A stretch of 64,000 nt of DNA from Roseicyclus salinarum (GTDB taxonomy: Bacteria > Pseudomonadota > Alphaproteobacteria > Rhodobacterales > Rhodobacteraceae), in assembly GCF_029624655.1 (NCBI RefSeq), contig NZ_JARRSA010000014.1:33570-97569 (forward strand), read 5' to 3'. The translations under genes and the position numbers were made by a program. Shown here piece by piece: positions 26,170 to 35,724 of the stretch; the stretch's first letter is position 1, and the number at the start of each line of letters is the position of its first letter. Under the pieces are notes generated by a model. It was not told where the DNA came from. It worked only from the letters and a program-made list of their open reading frames with translations, and searched no databases.

Positions 26170-26783
26170 CAGGCGGCAAGCCGCATTGGGACGCCGTCTA
26201 CGCCGTCCGTGACGAGCAGGCCCTGACGTGGTTCGAGGCGACGCCCGAAGTGTCGCTTCGGCTGGTCACGCGGTTCGCCGCGCCCGAGCAGGAGGTCATC
26301 GACGTCGGCGGCGGCGCCTCGCGCCTTGTCGACGGCCTTCTGGCGCGGGGCTACGGCCGCGCGACCGTGCTCGACGTGTCGGGCGAGGCCCTCGCCATCT
26401 CCCGCAAGCGGCTCGCCGAGGCCGCGGACCGCGTCCGCTGGATCGAGGCCGACGTCACCCGCTGGCAGCCCGACAGGGCCTACGCGCTCTGGCATGACAG
26501 GGCGGTGTTCCACTTCCTCACCGATCCGGGCGCGCGCGCGGACTACCTGTCGAGGATGAAGCAGGCTCTCGAGACGGGCGGGCACGCGATCCTCGCCACC
26601 TTCGCCGAGGATGGGCCCGAGACGTGCTCGGGGCTGCCGGTCGCGCGCTATTCCCCCGAGGCCTTGTCCCTCGAGATCGCCGACAGGTTGCCCTTTCTGC
26701 CCGTGGCGTCCGAACGGCACGTCCACGTCACCCCGATGGGCAGGGAGCAGAAGTTTCAGGTCTCGGTGTTCCGGCGGCTGTGA
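26166..26783 (+). CDS. Class I SAM-dependent methyltransferase
   Basis: 205 residues from GTG at 26166. Early PHWDAVY, then SAM motif I VIDVGGGASRLVDGLL, motif II ATVLDVSGEAL, and IEADVTRWQPDRAYALWHDRAVFHFL. This is the subfamily beginning with an HWD-x-VY signature, whose substrates are largely unknown. Overlap with the cytochrome c gene suggests co-expression, not necessarily a haem-related role. Convergent with the NYN gene (20 bp). Confidence 0.82.
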   Translation: MTGGKPHWDAVYAVRDEQALTWFEATPEVSLRLVTRFAAPEQEVIDVGGGASRLVDGLLARGYGRATVLDVSGEALAISRKRLAEAADRVRWIEADVTRWQPDRAYALWHDRAVFHFLTDPGARADYLSRMKQALETGGHAILATFAEDGPETCSGLPVARYSPEALSLEIADRLPFLPVASERHVHVTPMGREQKFQVSVFRRL

Positions 26784-26803
26784 CGTCCGCGCCGGGGGCC
26801 GCG

Positions 26804-27379
26804 TCAGTCCTCGACCGAGGCGTCGTCGCGAACGCGCTCCGTCCGGGGTTCGCGCGGGGGGCGGCCGATCACGTCCCTGAGGTCGTCGAGCTCGATGAAG
26901 TTGTCGGCCTGGCGGCGCAGGTCGTCGGCGATCATCGGCGGCTGCGACCGGATTGTGGACACGACCGAGACGCGCACGCCCCTGCGCTGCAACGCCTCGA
27001 CCAGCGGCCGGAAATCGCCGTCGCCCGAGAACAGGACGATGTGATCGACGTATTGGGCCATCTCCATGGCATCGACGGTCAGTTCGATGTCCATGTTTCC
27101 CTTCACCTTGCGGCGGCCACTGGAGTCGGTGAACTCCTTCGCCGGCTTGGTGACCATGGAAAAGCCATTGTAATGAAGCCAGTCCACGAGGGGACGGATG
27201 GGCGAGTAATCGTCGTTTTCCAGAAGCGCGGTGTAGTAGAAGGCCCGAAGCAGCTTGCCACGCTGCATGAATTCCTGGCGCAGGAGCTTGTAGTCGATGT
27301 CGAAAGCCAGCGCCTTCGCCGCCGCGTAGAGGTTGGAGCCGTCAATGAACAGCGCCAGCCTTTCGTCCCGGTAAAACAT
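26804..27379 (-). CDS. NYN-domain (LabA/DUF88) putative RNase
   Basis: 191 residues. PIN-like NYN fold with conserved acidic sites: ALFIDGSNLYAAAKAL at the start, NMDIELTVDAMEMA in the middle and VLFSGDGDFRPLVEALQRRG. These aspartates match the metal-binding set of LabA-type nucleases. The C-terminus is charged and short. RNA cleavage activity is inferred from the fold only. It is divergent from folK across 91 bp, an AT-rich gap that must hold both promoters. Confidence 0.86.
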   Translation of the reverse strand: MFYRDERLALFIDGSNLYAAAKALAFDIDYKLLRQEFMQRGKLLRAFYYTALLENDDYSPIRPLVDWLHYNGFSMVTKPAKEFTDSSGRRKVKGNMDIELTVDAMEMAQYVDHIVLFSGDGDFRPLVEALQRRGVRVSVVSTIRSQPPMIADDLRRQADNFIELDDLRDVIGRPPREPRTERVRDDASVED

Positions 27380-27470
27380 CCGTCAATCCCATGACCAATA
27401 TGGCGTCGCCGCGAAAAAAAACCTAGGGAGTGAGCCAAGGCAGAAAACGGCGAATTTGTGTCAAGGTTAA

Positions 27471-28091
27471 ATGTTTGGGGAAAAGGTGCAAGGTTACAAA
27501 TACCCTGCAGGCGAAAAACCCACCTCTCTGGCGCTGGTAGCGCTGGGCTCGAACCTGCCCGCGGGGGGGCTGATGCCGGCCGCCGCGGTGTCGAGGGCGA
27601 TGGATCTTCTGGAGGATCGGACGCGGACCGCGCTCCGCCGGAGCAGGCTCTGGCGGACGCCCGCCTTCCCGCCCGGGGCCGGTCCGCCCTTTGTGAACGC
27701 GGCCGCGGCGCTTGACTGGGGCGGCGCGGCGGAGGACCTGCTGGCCATCCTGCACGGGATCGAGGCGGCGTTCGGGCGGCAGCGGTCCCTGCGCTGGGAG
27801 GCCCGGATCATGGACCTCGATCTTCTCGCTCTCGGCGACAAGGTGTTGCCCGATCGTGTGGAATTCGAACGCTGGTCCGGCCTGTCGGGCGACGCGGCCG
27901 CGGCGATGACGCCCGACCGCCTGATCCTGCCGCATCCGCGCCTTGCCGAACGCGCCTTCGTCCTCGCGCCGCTGGCCGACGTCGCCCCCGACTGGCGCCA
28001 TCCGGTCACGGGCGACAGCGTCTCGGCGATTCTCGCCGCGCTGCCCGCGTCCGCGCTGGAGGGCGTGGAGCCGCTGGACCCTGCCGGCTGA
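27471..28091 (+). CDS. folK: 2-amino-4-hydroxy-6-hydroxymethyldihydropteridine pyrophosphokinase
   Basis: Folate pathway kinase that transfers pyrophosphate from ATP to 6-hydroxymethyl-dihydropterin. 206 residues from ATG at 27471. [11 protein letters not shown], the [13 protein letters not shown] metal-binding aspartates, and [26 protein letters not shown] are diagnostic. The first ~18 residues ([16 protein letters not shown]) form an extension before the core; a start at the nearby GTG (27486) region is less likely because it is out of frame. Promoter sequence must lie in the 91-bp gap before it. Confidence 0.92.
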   Translation: MFGEKVQGYKYPAGEKPTSLALVALGSNLPAGGLMPAAAVSRAMDLLEDRTRTALRRSRLWRTPAFPPGAGPPFVNAAAALDWGGAAEDLLAILHGIEAAFGRQRSLRWEARIMDLDLLALGDKVLPDRVEFERWSGLSGDAAAAMTPDRLILPHPRLAERAFVLAPLADVAPDWRHPVTGDSVSAILAALPASALEGVEPLDPAG

Positions 28092-28137
28092 CCCGCGCGC
28101 CGGCGTCTCGCGGCCTTGGAATGCGGGCGGAACGGCC

Positions 28138-28166
28138 TTGTCTTCGCGGGCGTGAACCCTTATGTG
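28138..28166 (+). promoter_or_regulatory. Candidate sigma-70-type promoter for rpoZ
   Basis: TTGTCT (28138-28143), a 17-base spacer, and TATGTG (28161-28166), 41 bp before the rpoZ ATG. The match to consensus is partial (4/6 and 3/6), but spacing and place are right. Confidence 0.35.
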
Positions 28167-28207
28167 CTGCGGTCTCGATATACCCGATCCCGTTCCGGAG
28201 GACTGTC

Positions 28208-28567
28208 ATGGCCCGCGTGACCGTTGAAGACTGCGTCGACAAGGTGCCGAACCGATTCGAGCTGGTGATGCTTGCTGCGCACCGCGCACGCGAGATCACG
28301 TCCGGGTCGCCGCTGACAGTCGACCGCGACAACGACAAGAACCCCGTCGTCGCGCTGCGCGAGATCGCGGATGAGACTCAGGGCGCCGAGGACCTCCGCG
28401 AGCGCCTGATCGAAAGCCACCAGACCCAGATCGAGGTGGATGAACCCGAAGAGGACGCGATGGCCCTCCTTCAGGGGGTCGAGCGCGACCGCGATCGTCC
28501 GGTTGCGGACACGATGGACGACGAGCAGCTTCTGCGTGCCATGATGGAAGCCCAGCCCCAGAAATGA
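28208..28567 (+). CDS. rpoZ: DNA-directed RNA polymerase omega subunit
   Basis: Small subunit that chaperones beta-prime into RNA polymerase and forms part of the ppGpp site. 119 residues. The N-terminus [29 protein letters not shown] in two parts is diagnostic, and an acidic alphaproteobacterial C-terminal extension follows. CGGAGGA ribosome binding site. It is followed 55 bp later by the (p)ppGpp synthetase gene, the usual rpoZ-spoT pairing. Confidence 0.97.
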   Translation: MARVTVEDCVDKVPNRFELVMLAAHRAREITSGSPLTVDRDNDKNPVVALREIADETQGAEDLRERLIESHQTQIEVDEPEEDAMALLQGVERDRDRPVADTMDDEQLLRAMMEAQPQK

Positions 28568-28622
28568 CCCGGCCGGGCGCCCGGCCGACACAGGGGGTCG
28601 CCCCCCTCCGGATGCCCGAGAC

Positions 28623-30746
28623 ATGATAGACGCCGACGACCTGCTGAGCCTGGTCAGGAACTACAACCCCAAGACGAACGAGGCGCTGATCCGCGGCGCC
28701 TACGACTATGCCCGCCGGATGCACGACGGGCAGAAGCGTCATTCTGGCGAGCCCTACTTCACGCATCCCGTAGCCGTCGCCGCCATCCTGACCGAGCAGC
28801 GGCTGGACGACGCCACGATCATGACCGCGCTTCTGCACGACACGATCGAGGACACCAAGGGCACCTACACCGAGATATCGGACGAGTTCGGCCGCGACGT
28901 CGCCGAGCTGGTGGACGGCGTGACCAAGCTTACCAACCTCGAGCTTTCCAGCCGCGAGACCAAGCAGGCCGAAAACTTCCGCAAGCTGTTCATGGCGATG
29001 TCCAAGGATCTCCGGGTGATCCTCGTCAAGCTTGCCGACCGTCTCCACAACATGCGCACCATCCGCCACATGCCGCCCGAGAAGCAGGCGAAGAAGGCGC
29101 ACGAAACGATGGACATCTACGCGCCGCTGGCCGGGCGGATGGGGATGCAGTGGATGCGCGAGGAGCTGGAGGACCTGTCCTTCCGCGTCCTGAACCCCGA
29201 TGCCCGCGCCTCGATCATCCGCCGTTTCATCACGCTGCAGCGCGAGACGGGCGACGTCATCCCGAAGATCACCGAGGATATCGAGACCGTGCTGGAGAAG
29301 CACGGCGTGAAGGCCGACGTCTTCGGCCGGGCCAAGAAGCCGTTCTCGATCTGGCGCAAGATGCAGGAGAAGCAGCTTTCGTTCTCGAGGCTTTCGGACA
29401 TCTACGGCTTCCGCGTCATCACCGAGAGCGAGGACGACTGCTACCGCGTCCTCGGCGCGATCCACCAGCGCTGGCGCGCCGTGCCAGGCCGTTTCAAGGA
29501 CTACATCAGCCAGCCGAAATCGAACGGCTACCGCTCGATTCACACGACGGTCTCGGGCCGCGACGGCAAGCAGGTGGAGGTTCAGATCCGCACGCGCCAG
29601 ATGCACGAGGTCGCCGAGGCCGGCGTCGCCGCGCACTGGGCCTACCGCGACGGCGTGCGCACCCAGAACCCCTTTGCCGTCGATCCGGCCAAGTGGCTGG
29701 AAAGCCTTACGGAACGCTTCGAGAATGCCGAGGATCACGACGAGTTCCTCGAGCATGTGAAGCTCGAGATGTATTCCGACCAGGTGTTCTGCTTCACGCC
29801 GAAGGGTGACGTGGTGAAGCTGCCCAAGGGTGCGACGCCCATCGACTTCGCCTATTCGATCCATACCCGTATCGGCCATTCCTGCGTCGGCGCGCGGCTG
29901 GACGGGTTACGCGTGCCGCTCTGGACACGGCTCAAGAACGGCCAGTCGGTCGAGATCCTGACCGCCGAGGGGCAGACGCCTCAGGCGACATGGCTGGACA
30001 TCGCCGTGACCGGCCGCGCCAAGGCCGCGATCCGGCGCAACCTGCGCGAGGTCGACCGCGAGCGCTACATCAGGCTCGGCCGGGAGCTTGCGCGGGTGGC
30101 CTTCGAGCATCTCGGCAAGAAGGCGACCGACAAGGCGCTGGCGACGGCGGCCAAGATGCTCAACCTCGAGAACGGCGAGGAAGTCCTCGCGCGGATCGGC
30201 TCGGCGGAACTGTCCGCGCGGGCGGTGGTCGCCGCGCTCTATCCCGAGCTTGCCCAGGGCCGCGACCATGGCGAGGTCGATTCCCGCCGCGCGGTGATCG
30301 GCCTGCCGCCCGGCGCGGTGACGCGGCGCGCGCAATGCTGCCAGGCGGTCCCCGGCGAGCGGATCGTCGGCATCACCTACCCCGGCAAGGGGCCTATCGT
30401 GCACGCGATCGACTGCGAGGCGCTCGCCGCCTACGACGCCACGCCCGAGCGCTGGATCGACCTGCATTGGACCGAGGGGCGCCACGCGCCGGTCCACAAC
30501 GTGACGATCGACGTCACCATGTCGAACGAAAAGGGCGTGTTGGGTCGAATCTGCACATTGATCGGCGAGCAGAACGCCAATATCTCGGACCTGCACTTCA
30601 TGGACCGGAAGCCGGATTTCTACAGGCTTCTGATCGACGTGGACGTGCGCGATGCGGAACATCTTCATGCCGTGGTGATGGCTGTCGAAGCCGACAGCGA
30701 CGTCGCCGCCGTGCAGCGGTTCCGCAACCTGGACCGGCGCCCCTGA
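28623..30746 (+). CDS. Bifunctional (p)ppGpp synthetase/hydrolase (Rsh)
   Basis: Stringent-response enzyme making and degrading (p)ppGpp. 707 residues in the long RSH layout: HD hydrolase domain (HSGEPYFTHP near 40, the HD pair at 72-73 in LLHDTIEDT), synthetase domain (GRAKKPFSIWRKM then IYGFRVI and SNGYRSIHTTV, about 225-320), TGS domain (CFTPKGDVVKLPKGATPIDFAY, about 390-440) and C-terminal ACT domain (NEKGVLGRICTLIGEQNANI). Both catalytic halves look complete, as in alphaproteobacteria with a single SpoT/RelA-like protein. Followed by DUF2062 and pdxJ in the same direction. Confidence 0.95.
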   Translation: MIDADDLLSLVRNYNPKTNEALIRGAYDYARRMHDGQKRHSGEPYFTHPVAVAAILTEQRLDDATIMTALLHDTIEDTKGTYTEISDEFGRDVAELVDGVTKLTNLELSSRETKQAENFRKLFMAMSKDLRVILVKLADRLHNMRTIRHMPPEKQAKKAHETMDIYAPLAGRMGMQWMREELEDLSFRVLNPDARASIIRRFITLQRETGDVIPKITEDIETVLEKHGVKADVFGRAKKPFSIWRKMQEKQLSFSRLSDIYGFRVITESEDDCYRVLGAIHQRWRAVPGRFKDYISQPKSNGYRSIHTTVSGRDGKQVEVQIRTRQMHEVAEAGVAAHWAYRDGVRTQNPFAVDPAKWLESLTERFENAEDHDEFLEHVKLEMYSDQVFCFTPKGDVVKLPKGATPIDFAYSIHTRIGHSCVGARLDGLRVPLWTRLKNGQSVEILTAEGQTPQATWLDIAVTGRAKAAIRRNLREVDRERYIRLGRELARVAFEHLGKKATDKALATAAKMLNLENGEEVLARIGSAELSARAVVAALYPELAQGRDHGEVDSRRAVIGLPPGAVTRRAQCCQAVPGERIVGITYPGKGPIVHAIDCEALAAYDATPERWIDLHWTEGRHAPVHNVTIDVTMSNEKGVLGRICTLIGEQNANISDLHFMDRKPDFYRLLIDVDVRDAEHLHAVVMAVEADSDVAAVQRFRNLDRRP

Positions 30747-30830
30747 CGGGACCGGAGTGACGGCAGCCGCGTCGCATGAGCCATGGGGAAACCCTTGCCG
30801 GCGGGGAGCGCCAAGTTGGAAGGGCTGGCG

Positions 30831-31466
30831 GTGGTCTTCAAGCGAAGGGACCAACGACCTTGGTTGCAGATCGTCGCCCAGGCCCTCTGGCCTCGGGGGG
30901 GGTGGGCGCGCGCCTTCCAGTATGTCCAGTACCGCCTGCGCCGGCTTCCCGGCACGCCCGAACAGATCGCGCGCGGCATTTTCGCGGGCGCTTTCGTGGT
31001 GTTCTCGCCGCTGTTCGGCCTGCACTTCTTCGCGGCCGCGCTGCTGGCGAAGATCATGCGCGGCTCGATCCTCGCAGCGCTGCTGGCGACCTTCATCGGC
31101 AACCCGCTGACCTACGTCCCGATCGCCGTCATCTCGTTGCAGACGGGGCATTTCATCATGGGGACCTCGCCGCGCGGCGAGGTGGACGAATCGGTCTTCA
31201 TGAAGTTCTCGGGCGCCGCGGGCGACCTGTGGCACAACCTTCTCGCGGTCTTCACGCCCGAGAGGGCGGACTGGCACGAGCTTGCCATCTTCCACCGGGA
31301 CGTGTTCCTGCCGTGGCTGGTGGGCGGCATCGTGCCCGGCATCCTGTGCGGGATGGTGTGCTACGCCCTCAGCGTCCCGGTGATCCGCGCCTACCAGAAA
31401 CGGCGCGCGGCCAGGCTTCGCAAGAAGATGGACAAGCTGCGCCGGCAGGCGGGCGCGGCAGACTGA
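30831..31466 (+). CDS. DUF2062 membrane protein
   Basis: 211 residues with about three membrane helices. LRRLPGTPEQIARGIFAGAFVVFSP, FGLHFF and FIGNPLTYVPI are typical of DUF2062, whose function is unknown. I prefer GTG at 30831 (VVFKRRD), with GGAAGGG eight bases upstream and agreement with relatives that begin at this point; an in-frame ATG at 30783 would add 16 poorly conserved residues. A GGGGGGGG run (30895-30902) lies inside the gene, in frame. Confidence 0.82.
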   Translation: MVFKRRDQRPWLQIVAQALWPRGGWARAFQYVQYRLRRLPGTPEQIARGIFAGAFVVFSPLFGLHFFAAALLAKIMRGSILAALLATFIGNPLTYVPIAVISLQTGHFIMGTSPRGEVDESVFMKFSGAAGDLWHNLLAVFTPERADWHELAIFHRDVFLPWLVGGIVPGILCGMVCYALSVPVIRAYQKRRAARLRKKMDKLRRQAGAAD

Positions 31467-31490
31467 ACACGGACGGCATCGGAGACGGCA

Positions 31491-32234
31491 ATGGCTGACA
31501 GGCTCAGGCTCGGGGTGAACATCGACCATGTGGCGACGCTGCGGAACGCGCGGGGCGGCACATTGCCCGATCCCGTCCGCGCCGCGCAGGTGGCCGAAGC
31601 CGCGGGCGCCGACGGCATCACCGCGCACCTGCGCGAGGACCGCCGCCACATCCGCGACGCCGACGTCGAGGCGATCATGGCCGCGATCTCGATCCCGCTG
31701 AACTTCGAGATGGCGGCGACCGACGAGATGCAGGGGATCGCGCTGGGCCGGATGCCGCACGCGGCCTGCATCGTGCCCGAGCGGCGCGAGGAACGCACGA
31801 CCGAGGGCGGCCTCGACGTGGCGGGGGACGAGGCGCGCCTCGCGCAGTTCGTCGCCCCGCTTCGCGATGCCGGTATCCGCGTGTCCCTGTTCATCGCCGC
31901 CGATCCCGCGCAGATCGGCGCCGCGCACCGCGTCGGAGCGCCGGTGATCGAACTGCATACCGGCGCCTATTGCGACCTTCACGCCGAGGGCGATCTCGAG
32001 GGGCGCGCCCGCGAGCTCGAGCGCCTGATCGACGGCGCGCGCCGCGCCGCCGATCTCGGCCTCGAGGTGCACATGGGGCACGGCCTGACCTACGACACGG
32101 TCGGCCCGATCGCCGCGCTGCCGGAGGTGGCCGAGCTCAACATCGGGCATTTCCTTATGGGCGAGGCGCTGTTCGTGGGGCTGCCCGAGGCCATCGGCAC
32201 GATGCGCCGCGCCATGGACGCCGCGCGGACCTGA
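31491..32234 (+). CDS. pdxJ: Pyridoxine 5'-phosphate synthase
   Basis: TIM-barrel enzyme that condenses 1-deoxyxylulose 5-phosphate with 3-amino-2-oxopropyl phosphate in vitamin B6 synthesis. 247 residues. [31 protein letters not shown], the [11 protein letters not shown] strand, HTGAYCD and the glycine-rich [17 protein letters not shown] are all present. Conserved position between the rsh region and acpS. Confidence 0.96.
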   Translation: MADRLRLGVNIDHVATLRNARGGTLPDPVRAAQVAEAAGADGITAHLREDRRHIRDADVEAIMAAISIPLNFEMAATDEMQGIALGRMPHAACIVPERREERTTEGGLDVAGDEARLAQFVAPLRDAGIRVSLFIAADPAQIGAAHRVGAPVIELHTGAYCDLHAEGDLEGRARELERLIDGARRAADLGLEVHMGHGLTYDTVGPIAALPEVAELNIGHFLMGEALFVGLPEAIGTMRRAMDAART

Positions 32235-32458
32235 GGCATCTCGTCCGCTGGCACGGCGTTGCGATCGCTCGTCAAATGGAGCATGGCGGGGGCGAACGGC
32301 TGCCCGCCGCCAGACCCGGAGGCTTTCTTGCGCAATCCCGACGCCGCCCCCCGCGAAGCGACCTCAGCGGCCCTTCCGCCTGCCACCACCCGTATGCGCG
32401 CCCCCCGCGCCGTGACCGGGACCGCGGGCGGCGGCGCGGCAGGCGGGGCGCGGCCACG

Positions 32459-32911
32459 ATGATTCTCGGAATCGGGACGGACCTCGCCAACATCGAGCGG
32501 ATCCGGAGCGCGCTCGACCGTTTCGGAGACCGCTTCCGCGCGCGCGTCTTCACCGACACCGAGCGCAGGCGCGCCGAGCGCATGAAGGACCCTGCCGCGA
32601 CCTACGCGAAGCGCTGGGCCGCGAAGGAGGCGTGCTCAAAGGCGCTGGGCACGGGCCTGCGGATGGGAATCGCCTGGAAGGACATGGCGGTGACGAACCT
32701 GCCGACCGGCCAGCCCGTCATGGAGGTGACCGGCTGGGCCCGCGAACGGTTGGCCGAGATGACGCCCGAGGGCTTCACGGCCACGATCCACGTCAGCCTG
32801 ACCGACGACCACCCCTGGGCGCAGGCCTTCGTCGTGATCGAGGCCTCGCCCGACGAGGAGGCCGCGGAGCGCCCCGATGCCGGAGGGGCCCCGTCCCGCC
32901 GGCTGACCTGA
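32459..32911 (+). CDS. acpS: Holo-[acyl-carrier-protein] synthase
   Basis: Transfers 4'-phosphopantetheine from CoA to apo-ACP. 150 residues. [15 protein letters not shown] carries the Mg-binding aspartate (Asp8), and [18 protein letters not shown] carries the conserved Glu. The C-terminal ~20 residues (Glu/Pro/Ala-rich) extend past the core. It begins 224 bp after pdxJ; that gap has only a low-quality TTG-initiated frame that I did not accept as a gene. Confidence 0.94.
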   Translation: MILGIGTDLANIERIRSALDRFGDRFRARVFTDTERRRAERMKDPAATYAKRWAAKEACSKALGTGLRMGIAWKDMAVTNLPTGQPVMEVTGWARERLAEMTPEGFTATIHVSLTDDHPWAQAFVVIEASPDEEAAERPDAGGAPSRRLT

Positions 32912-33003
32912 GCGTCGCTTGACACATGGAACGCCCCGGCCCATGAACCCCGGGCGCGCGCCGGGACCGGCACGCAAGGGCAGGCAACGAAGGCGGGACC
33001 GCG

Positions 33004-33789
33004 ATGGCAGCGAAGGCCAAGAAGGACGGCGTGTGGGAAACGGTCAAGACCGTGGTCTACGCGCTCTTGATCGCGGGCGTCTTCCGCACCCTCTTCTTCC
33101 AGCCGTTCTGGATTCCGTCGGGCTCGATGAAGGACACGCTCCTGATCGGGGATTTCCTGTTCGTCAACAAGATGGCCTACGGCTACTCGCAGCATTCCTG
33201 CCCCTTCTCGATGTGCCCCTTCTCGGGCCGCATCTTCGGTTCGGAGCCCGAGCGCGGCGACGTGGTCGTGTTCCGCCACCCGGTGAACGGTCAGGACTTC
33301 ATCAAGCGCGTGATCGGCCTGCCCGGCGACCGGGTGCAGGTGCGGGAGGGCGTGCTGTACCTCAACGGGGTGGCCGCGCAGGTGACGCCGCAGGAGCCCT
33401 TCGTCGAGGCCTACGAGCGCCAGGGTCCGGTGGGGCACCTGCCGCGCTGCTCGAATGCGCCGGTCGGTGAAGGCGCCGACTGCATCAAGGAGCGCGCGAT
33501 CGAGACGCTTCCCGGCGGCGTGACGCATTCGATCCTGAACATCGACGACGGCAGCCGCGGCGACAACACGCCCGAATACGTCGTGCCCGAAGGCACCTTC
33601 TTCGTCATGGGCGACAACCGCGACAACTCGGTCGACTCGCGCTTTCCGCAGTCGATCGGCGGTGTCGGCTTCGTGCCCATGGAGAACCTTCTGGGCCGCG
33701 CGGACCGCGTGATCTTCTCGTCCGCCGGGCAGCGCATGGTCTACTTCTGGACCTGGCGCGCCGACCGGTTCTTCGAAGCCATCGAGTGA
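33004..33789 (+). CDS. lepB: Signal peptidase I
   Basis: Membrane serine/lysine protease that cleaves signal peptides on the periplasmic side. 261 residues. One N-terminal TM (about 12-30), catalytic Ser41 in PSGSMKDTL, Lys101 in [12 protein letters not shown], and the [11 protein letters not shown] box E. A cysteine-rich segment SCPFSMCPF near residue 65 is typical of the alphaproteobacterial form. It is followed four bases later by rnc, the common lepB-rnc pair. Confidence 0.96.
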   Translation: MAAKAKKDGVWETVKTVVYALLIAGVFRTLFFQPFWIPSGSMKDTLLIGDFLFVNKMAYGYSQHSCPFSMCPFSGRIFGSEPERGDVVVFRHPVNGQDFIKRVIGLPGDRVQVREGVLYLNGVAAQVTPQEPFVEAYERQGPVGHLPRCSNAPVGEGADCIKERAIETLPGGVTHSILNIDDGSRGDNTPEYVVPEGTFFVMGDNRDNSVDSRFPQSIGGVGFVPMENLLGRADRVIFSSAGQRMVYFWTWRADRFFEAIE

Positions 33790-33793
33790 CGGC

Positions 33794-34474
33794 GTGGCGG
33801 TCGCGAGGGAGCTCGACGCGTTCTGCGACCGGCTTGGCTACCGGTTCTCGGATATCGACCTCCTGCGACGCGCGCTGACGCATTCCTCGCTGTCCTCGCC
33901 GACGCGGCCCGACAACCAGAGGCTGGAATTTCTCGGCGACAGGGTCCTCGGCCTCGTGATGGCCGAGACGCTCCTGTCGCAGGACGCGGCGGCGCGCGAG
34001 GGGCAGCTTGCGCCGCGCTTCAATGCGCTGGTCCGCAAGGAGACCTGCGCCGACGTCGCGCGCACGGTGGACCTGGGGGCGGTGCTGCGCCTTGGGAAGT
34101 CCGAGATGGCGACGGGCGGGCGCCGCAAGCAGGCGCTGCTGGGCGACGCGATGGAGGCGGTGATCGCCGCCGTCTACCTCGACGGCGGGCTGGAGGCGGC
34201 GCGGCAGATGGTGCTGAACCTCTGGGGCGCGCGCGTGGAGCGCGTGGAGGCGGATGCGCGCGACGCCAAGACGGCTCTTCAGGAATGGGCGCAGGCCCGC
34301 GGCCAGACCCCGCCCGCCTATGTCGAGGTCGGCCGGACCGGTCCCGACCACGCGCCGGTCTTCACCGTGGAGGCGCGGATGGCCAGCGGCGAGACCGCGC
34401 GCGCGGAGGCGCGGGTGAAGCGGCTGGCGGAACAGGCGGCCGCGCGAATGCTGCTGCAACGGCTCGGCGCCTAG
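33794..34474 (+). CDS. rnc: Ribonuclease III
   Basis: Double-stranded RNA endonuclease for rRNA and mRNA processing. 226 residues from GTG at 33794. The signature [18 protein letters not shown] contains the catalytic acidic residues, with a second acidic site in [18 protein letters not shown]. The C-terminal dsRNA-binding domain starts near [20 protein letters not shown]. In many alphaproteobacteria era follows directly; here argC on the other strand intervenes. Confidence 0.96.
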   Translation: MAVARELDAFCDRLGYRFSDIDLLRRALTHSSLSSPTRPDNQRLEFLGDRVLGLVMAETLLSQDAAAREGQLAPRFNALVRKETCADVARTVDLGAVLRLGKSEMATGGRRKQALLGDAMEAVIAAVYLDGGLEAARQMVLNLWGARVERVEADARDAKTALQEWAQARGQTPPAYVEVGRTGPDHAPVFTVEARMASGETARAEARVKRLAEQAAARMLLQRLGA

Positions 34475-34510
34475 CCGGAGGGGTTTCGCCGTGCTGCGCA
34501 CGGCAACCGG

Positions 34511-34557
34511 CCGGGGGCTTTGCCCCCGGACCCCCGCGTATTTCTGGAAAGATGAAG
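34511..34557. repeat. Dispersed hairpin repeat, copy A (rnc/argC gap)
   Basis: CCGGGGGC (34511-34518) and GCCCCCGG (34522-34529) form an 8-bp stem with loop TTT. It is followed by a second C-run CCCCCG, then CGTATTT and a tail ending AAAGATGAAG (34548-34557). The same order of parts recurs at 56459-56529 and 61381-61448, each time with the GATGAAG tail pointing at the 3' end of a minus-strand gene (argC here, 19 bp away). On the plus strand it may help terminate rnc. Confidence 0.65.
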
Positions 34558-34575
34558 CTGCGGGCGCAGGCGCGG

Positions 34576-35490
34576 CTAGAGGCCCGCGCCCTCGTCGAGG
34601 CCAAGCATGATGTCGAGGTTCTGGACGGCGGCGCCCGACGCGCCCTTGCCGAGATTGTCGAGAACCGCGATCAGGACCGTGGCGCCGGTGGCCGCGTCGC
34701 CGTCGACGGTCAGCTGCATCCGGTTCGTGCCGTTCAGGCGCTGCGGGTCGATCCGCTCGCCGAGGTCGGCGCGCTCGACCACCTCGACGAAGCGCGCGCC
34801 CTCGTAATGCGCTCCGAGCGCGGCGAGGGCCGCCGCGGGGCCGCCGGGGGCGAGGTGCAGCGGCACCTGCACGATCATGCCCTGCGCGAACTGACCGACC
34901 TGGGGCACGAAGATCGGACGCCGTGCCAGCCGCGCATGGGTCACGATTTCGGGCAGGTGCTTGTGCGTCTGGCCGGTGGCGTAGACGAAGCCCCCCGAGA
35001 CGGCGCCGCTTTCGAACTCGGCGATCATCGACTTGCCGCCGCCGCTGTAGCCCGACACCGCGTTGATGGTGAGCGGGTGGTCCGGCGCGATCAGGCCGGC
35101 GTCGACCAGGGGGCGGATCAGGGCGATGGCGCCGGTCGAATAGCATCCCGGGTTCGAGACGCACTTGGCCTCCGCGATGCGCGCGCGCTGGCCCGGCGCC
35201 ATCTCGGCGAAGCCGAAGGCCCAGTCCGGGTCCGTCCGGTGCGCGGTGGAGGCGTCGATGACGCGCACGGGCATGTGCCGCAGATCGGGGGCGATCTCGT
35301 GCACGGCGGCGTCGGGCAGGCACAGGATGGCGATGTCGGCCTCGCCGAACGCGCCGATCCGCGCGAGGCGCGACTTGCGGCTCTGCTCGGGCAGCGAGAT
35401 GAGCGTGATGTCCTCGCGGCCTTCGAGACGCCCGCGGATCTGGAGACCCGTCGTGCCGACCTCGCCGTCGATGAACACCTTTGCCGTCAT
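34576..35490 (-). CDS. argC: N-acetyl-gamma-glutamyl-phosphate reductase
   Basis: NADPH-dependent reductase of arginine biosynthesis. 304 residues, the shorter type 2 ArgC. VFIDGEVGTTGLQIRGRL is the cofactor region, the active cysteine is Cys116 in SNPGCYSTGAI, and GYSGGGKSMIAEFE with THKHLPEI complete the site. It lies on the minus strand between rnc and era, interrupting an arrangement normally contiguous. The upstream 234-bp gap to era holds its promoter and shows no other gene. Confidence 0.95.
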   Translation of the reverse strand: MTAKVFIDGEVGTTGLQIRGRLEGREDITLISLPEQSRKSRLARIGAFGEADIAILCLPDAAVHEIAPDLRHMPVRVIDASTAHRTDPDWAFGFAEMAPGQRARIAEAKCVSNPGCYSTGAIALIRPLVDAGLIAPDHPLTINAVSGYSGGGKSMIAEFESGAVSGGFVYATGQTHKHLPEIVTHARLARRPIFVPQVGQFAQGMIVQVPLHLAPGGPAAALAALGAHYEGARFVEVVERADLGERIDPQRLNGTNRMQLTVDGDAATGATVLIAVLDNLGKGASGAAVQNLDIMLGLDEGAGL

Positions 35491-35724
35491 TGTCCTCGTC
35501 CTCGCATGTGTGGTGCGATCGACTACTCCCGATCACGCCCTGCGCGCAACAGTTCAGTGAGCCCCCGGGCAGTCTGGCGGGGCCGCGTGTCGCCTTGGCG
35601 GGCGATCGCCCGGGTCCTGCATGTTTCAAGGGCTCGCCACGTCGCCATGCGAGACCGCCCCTCTGGCATTGCGGCGCGCGGAGGCCTATGCAACGGGAAC
35701 CGCAGAATCCTGAGGCCCATCGCC

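Noticed and set aside
32259..32462. A TTG-started 67-codon frame between pdxJ and acpS, overlapping acpS by ATGA
   Set aside because: Ala/Pro/Arg-rich with no conserved motif and only a TTG start; the ATGA overlap alone is not enough. It could be re-examined if relatives conserve it.
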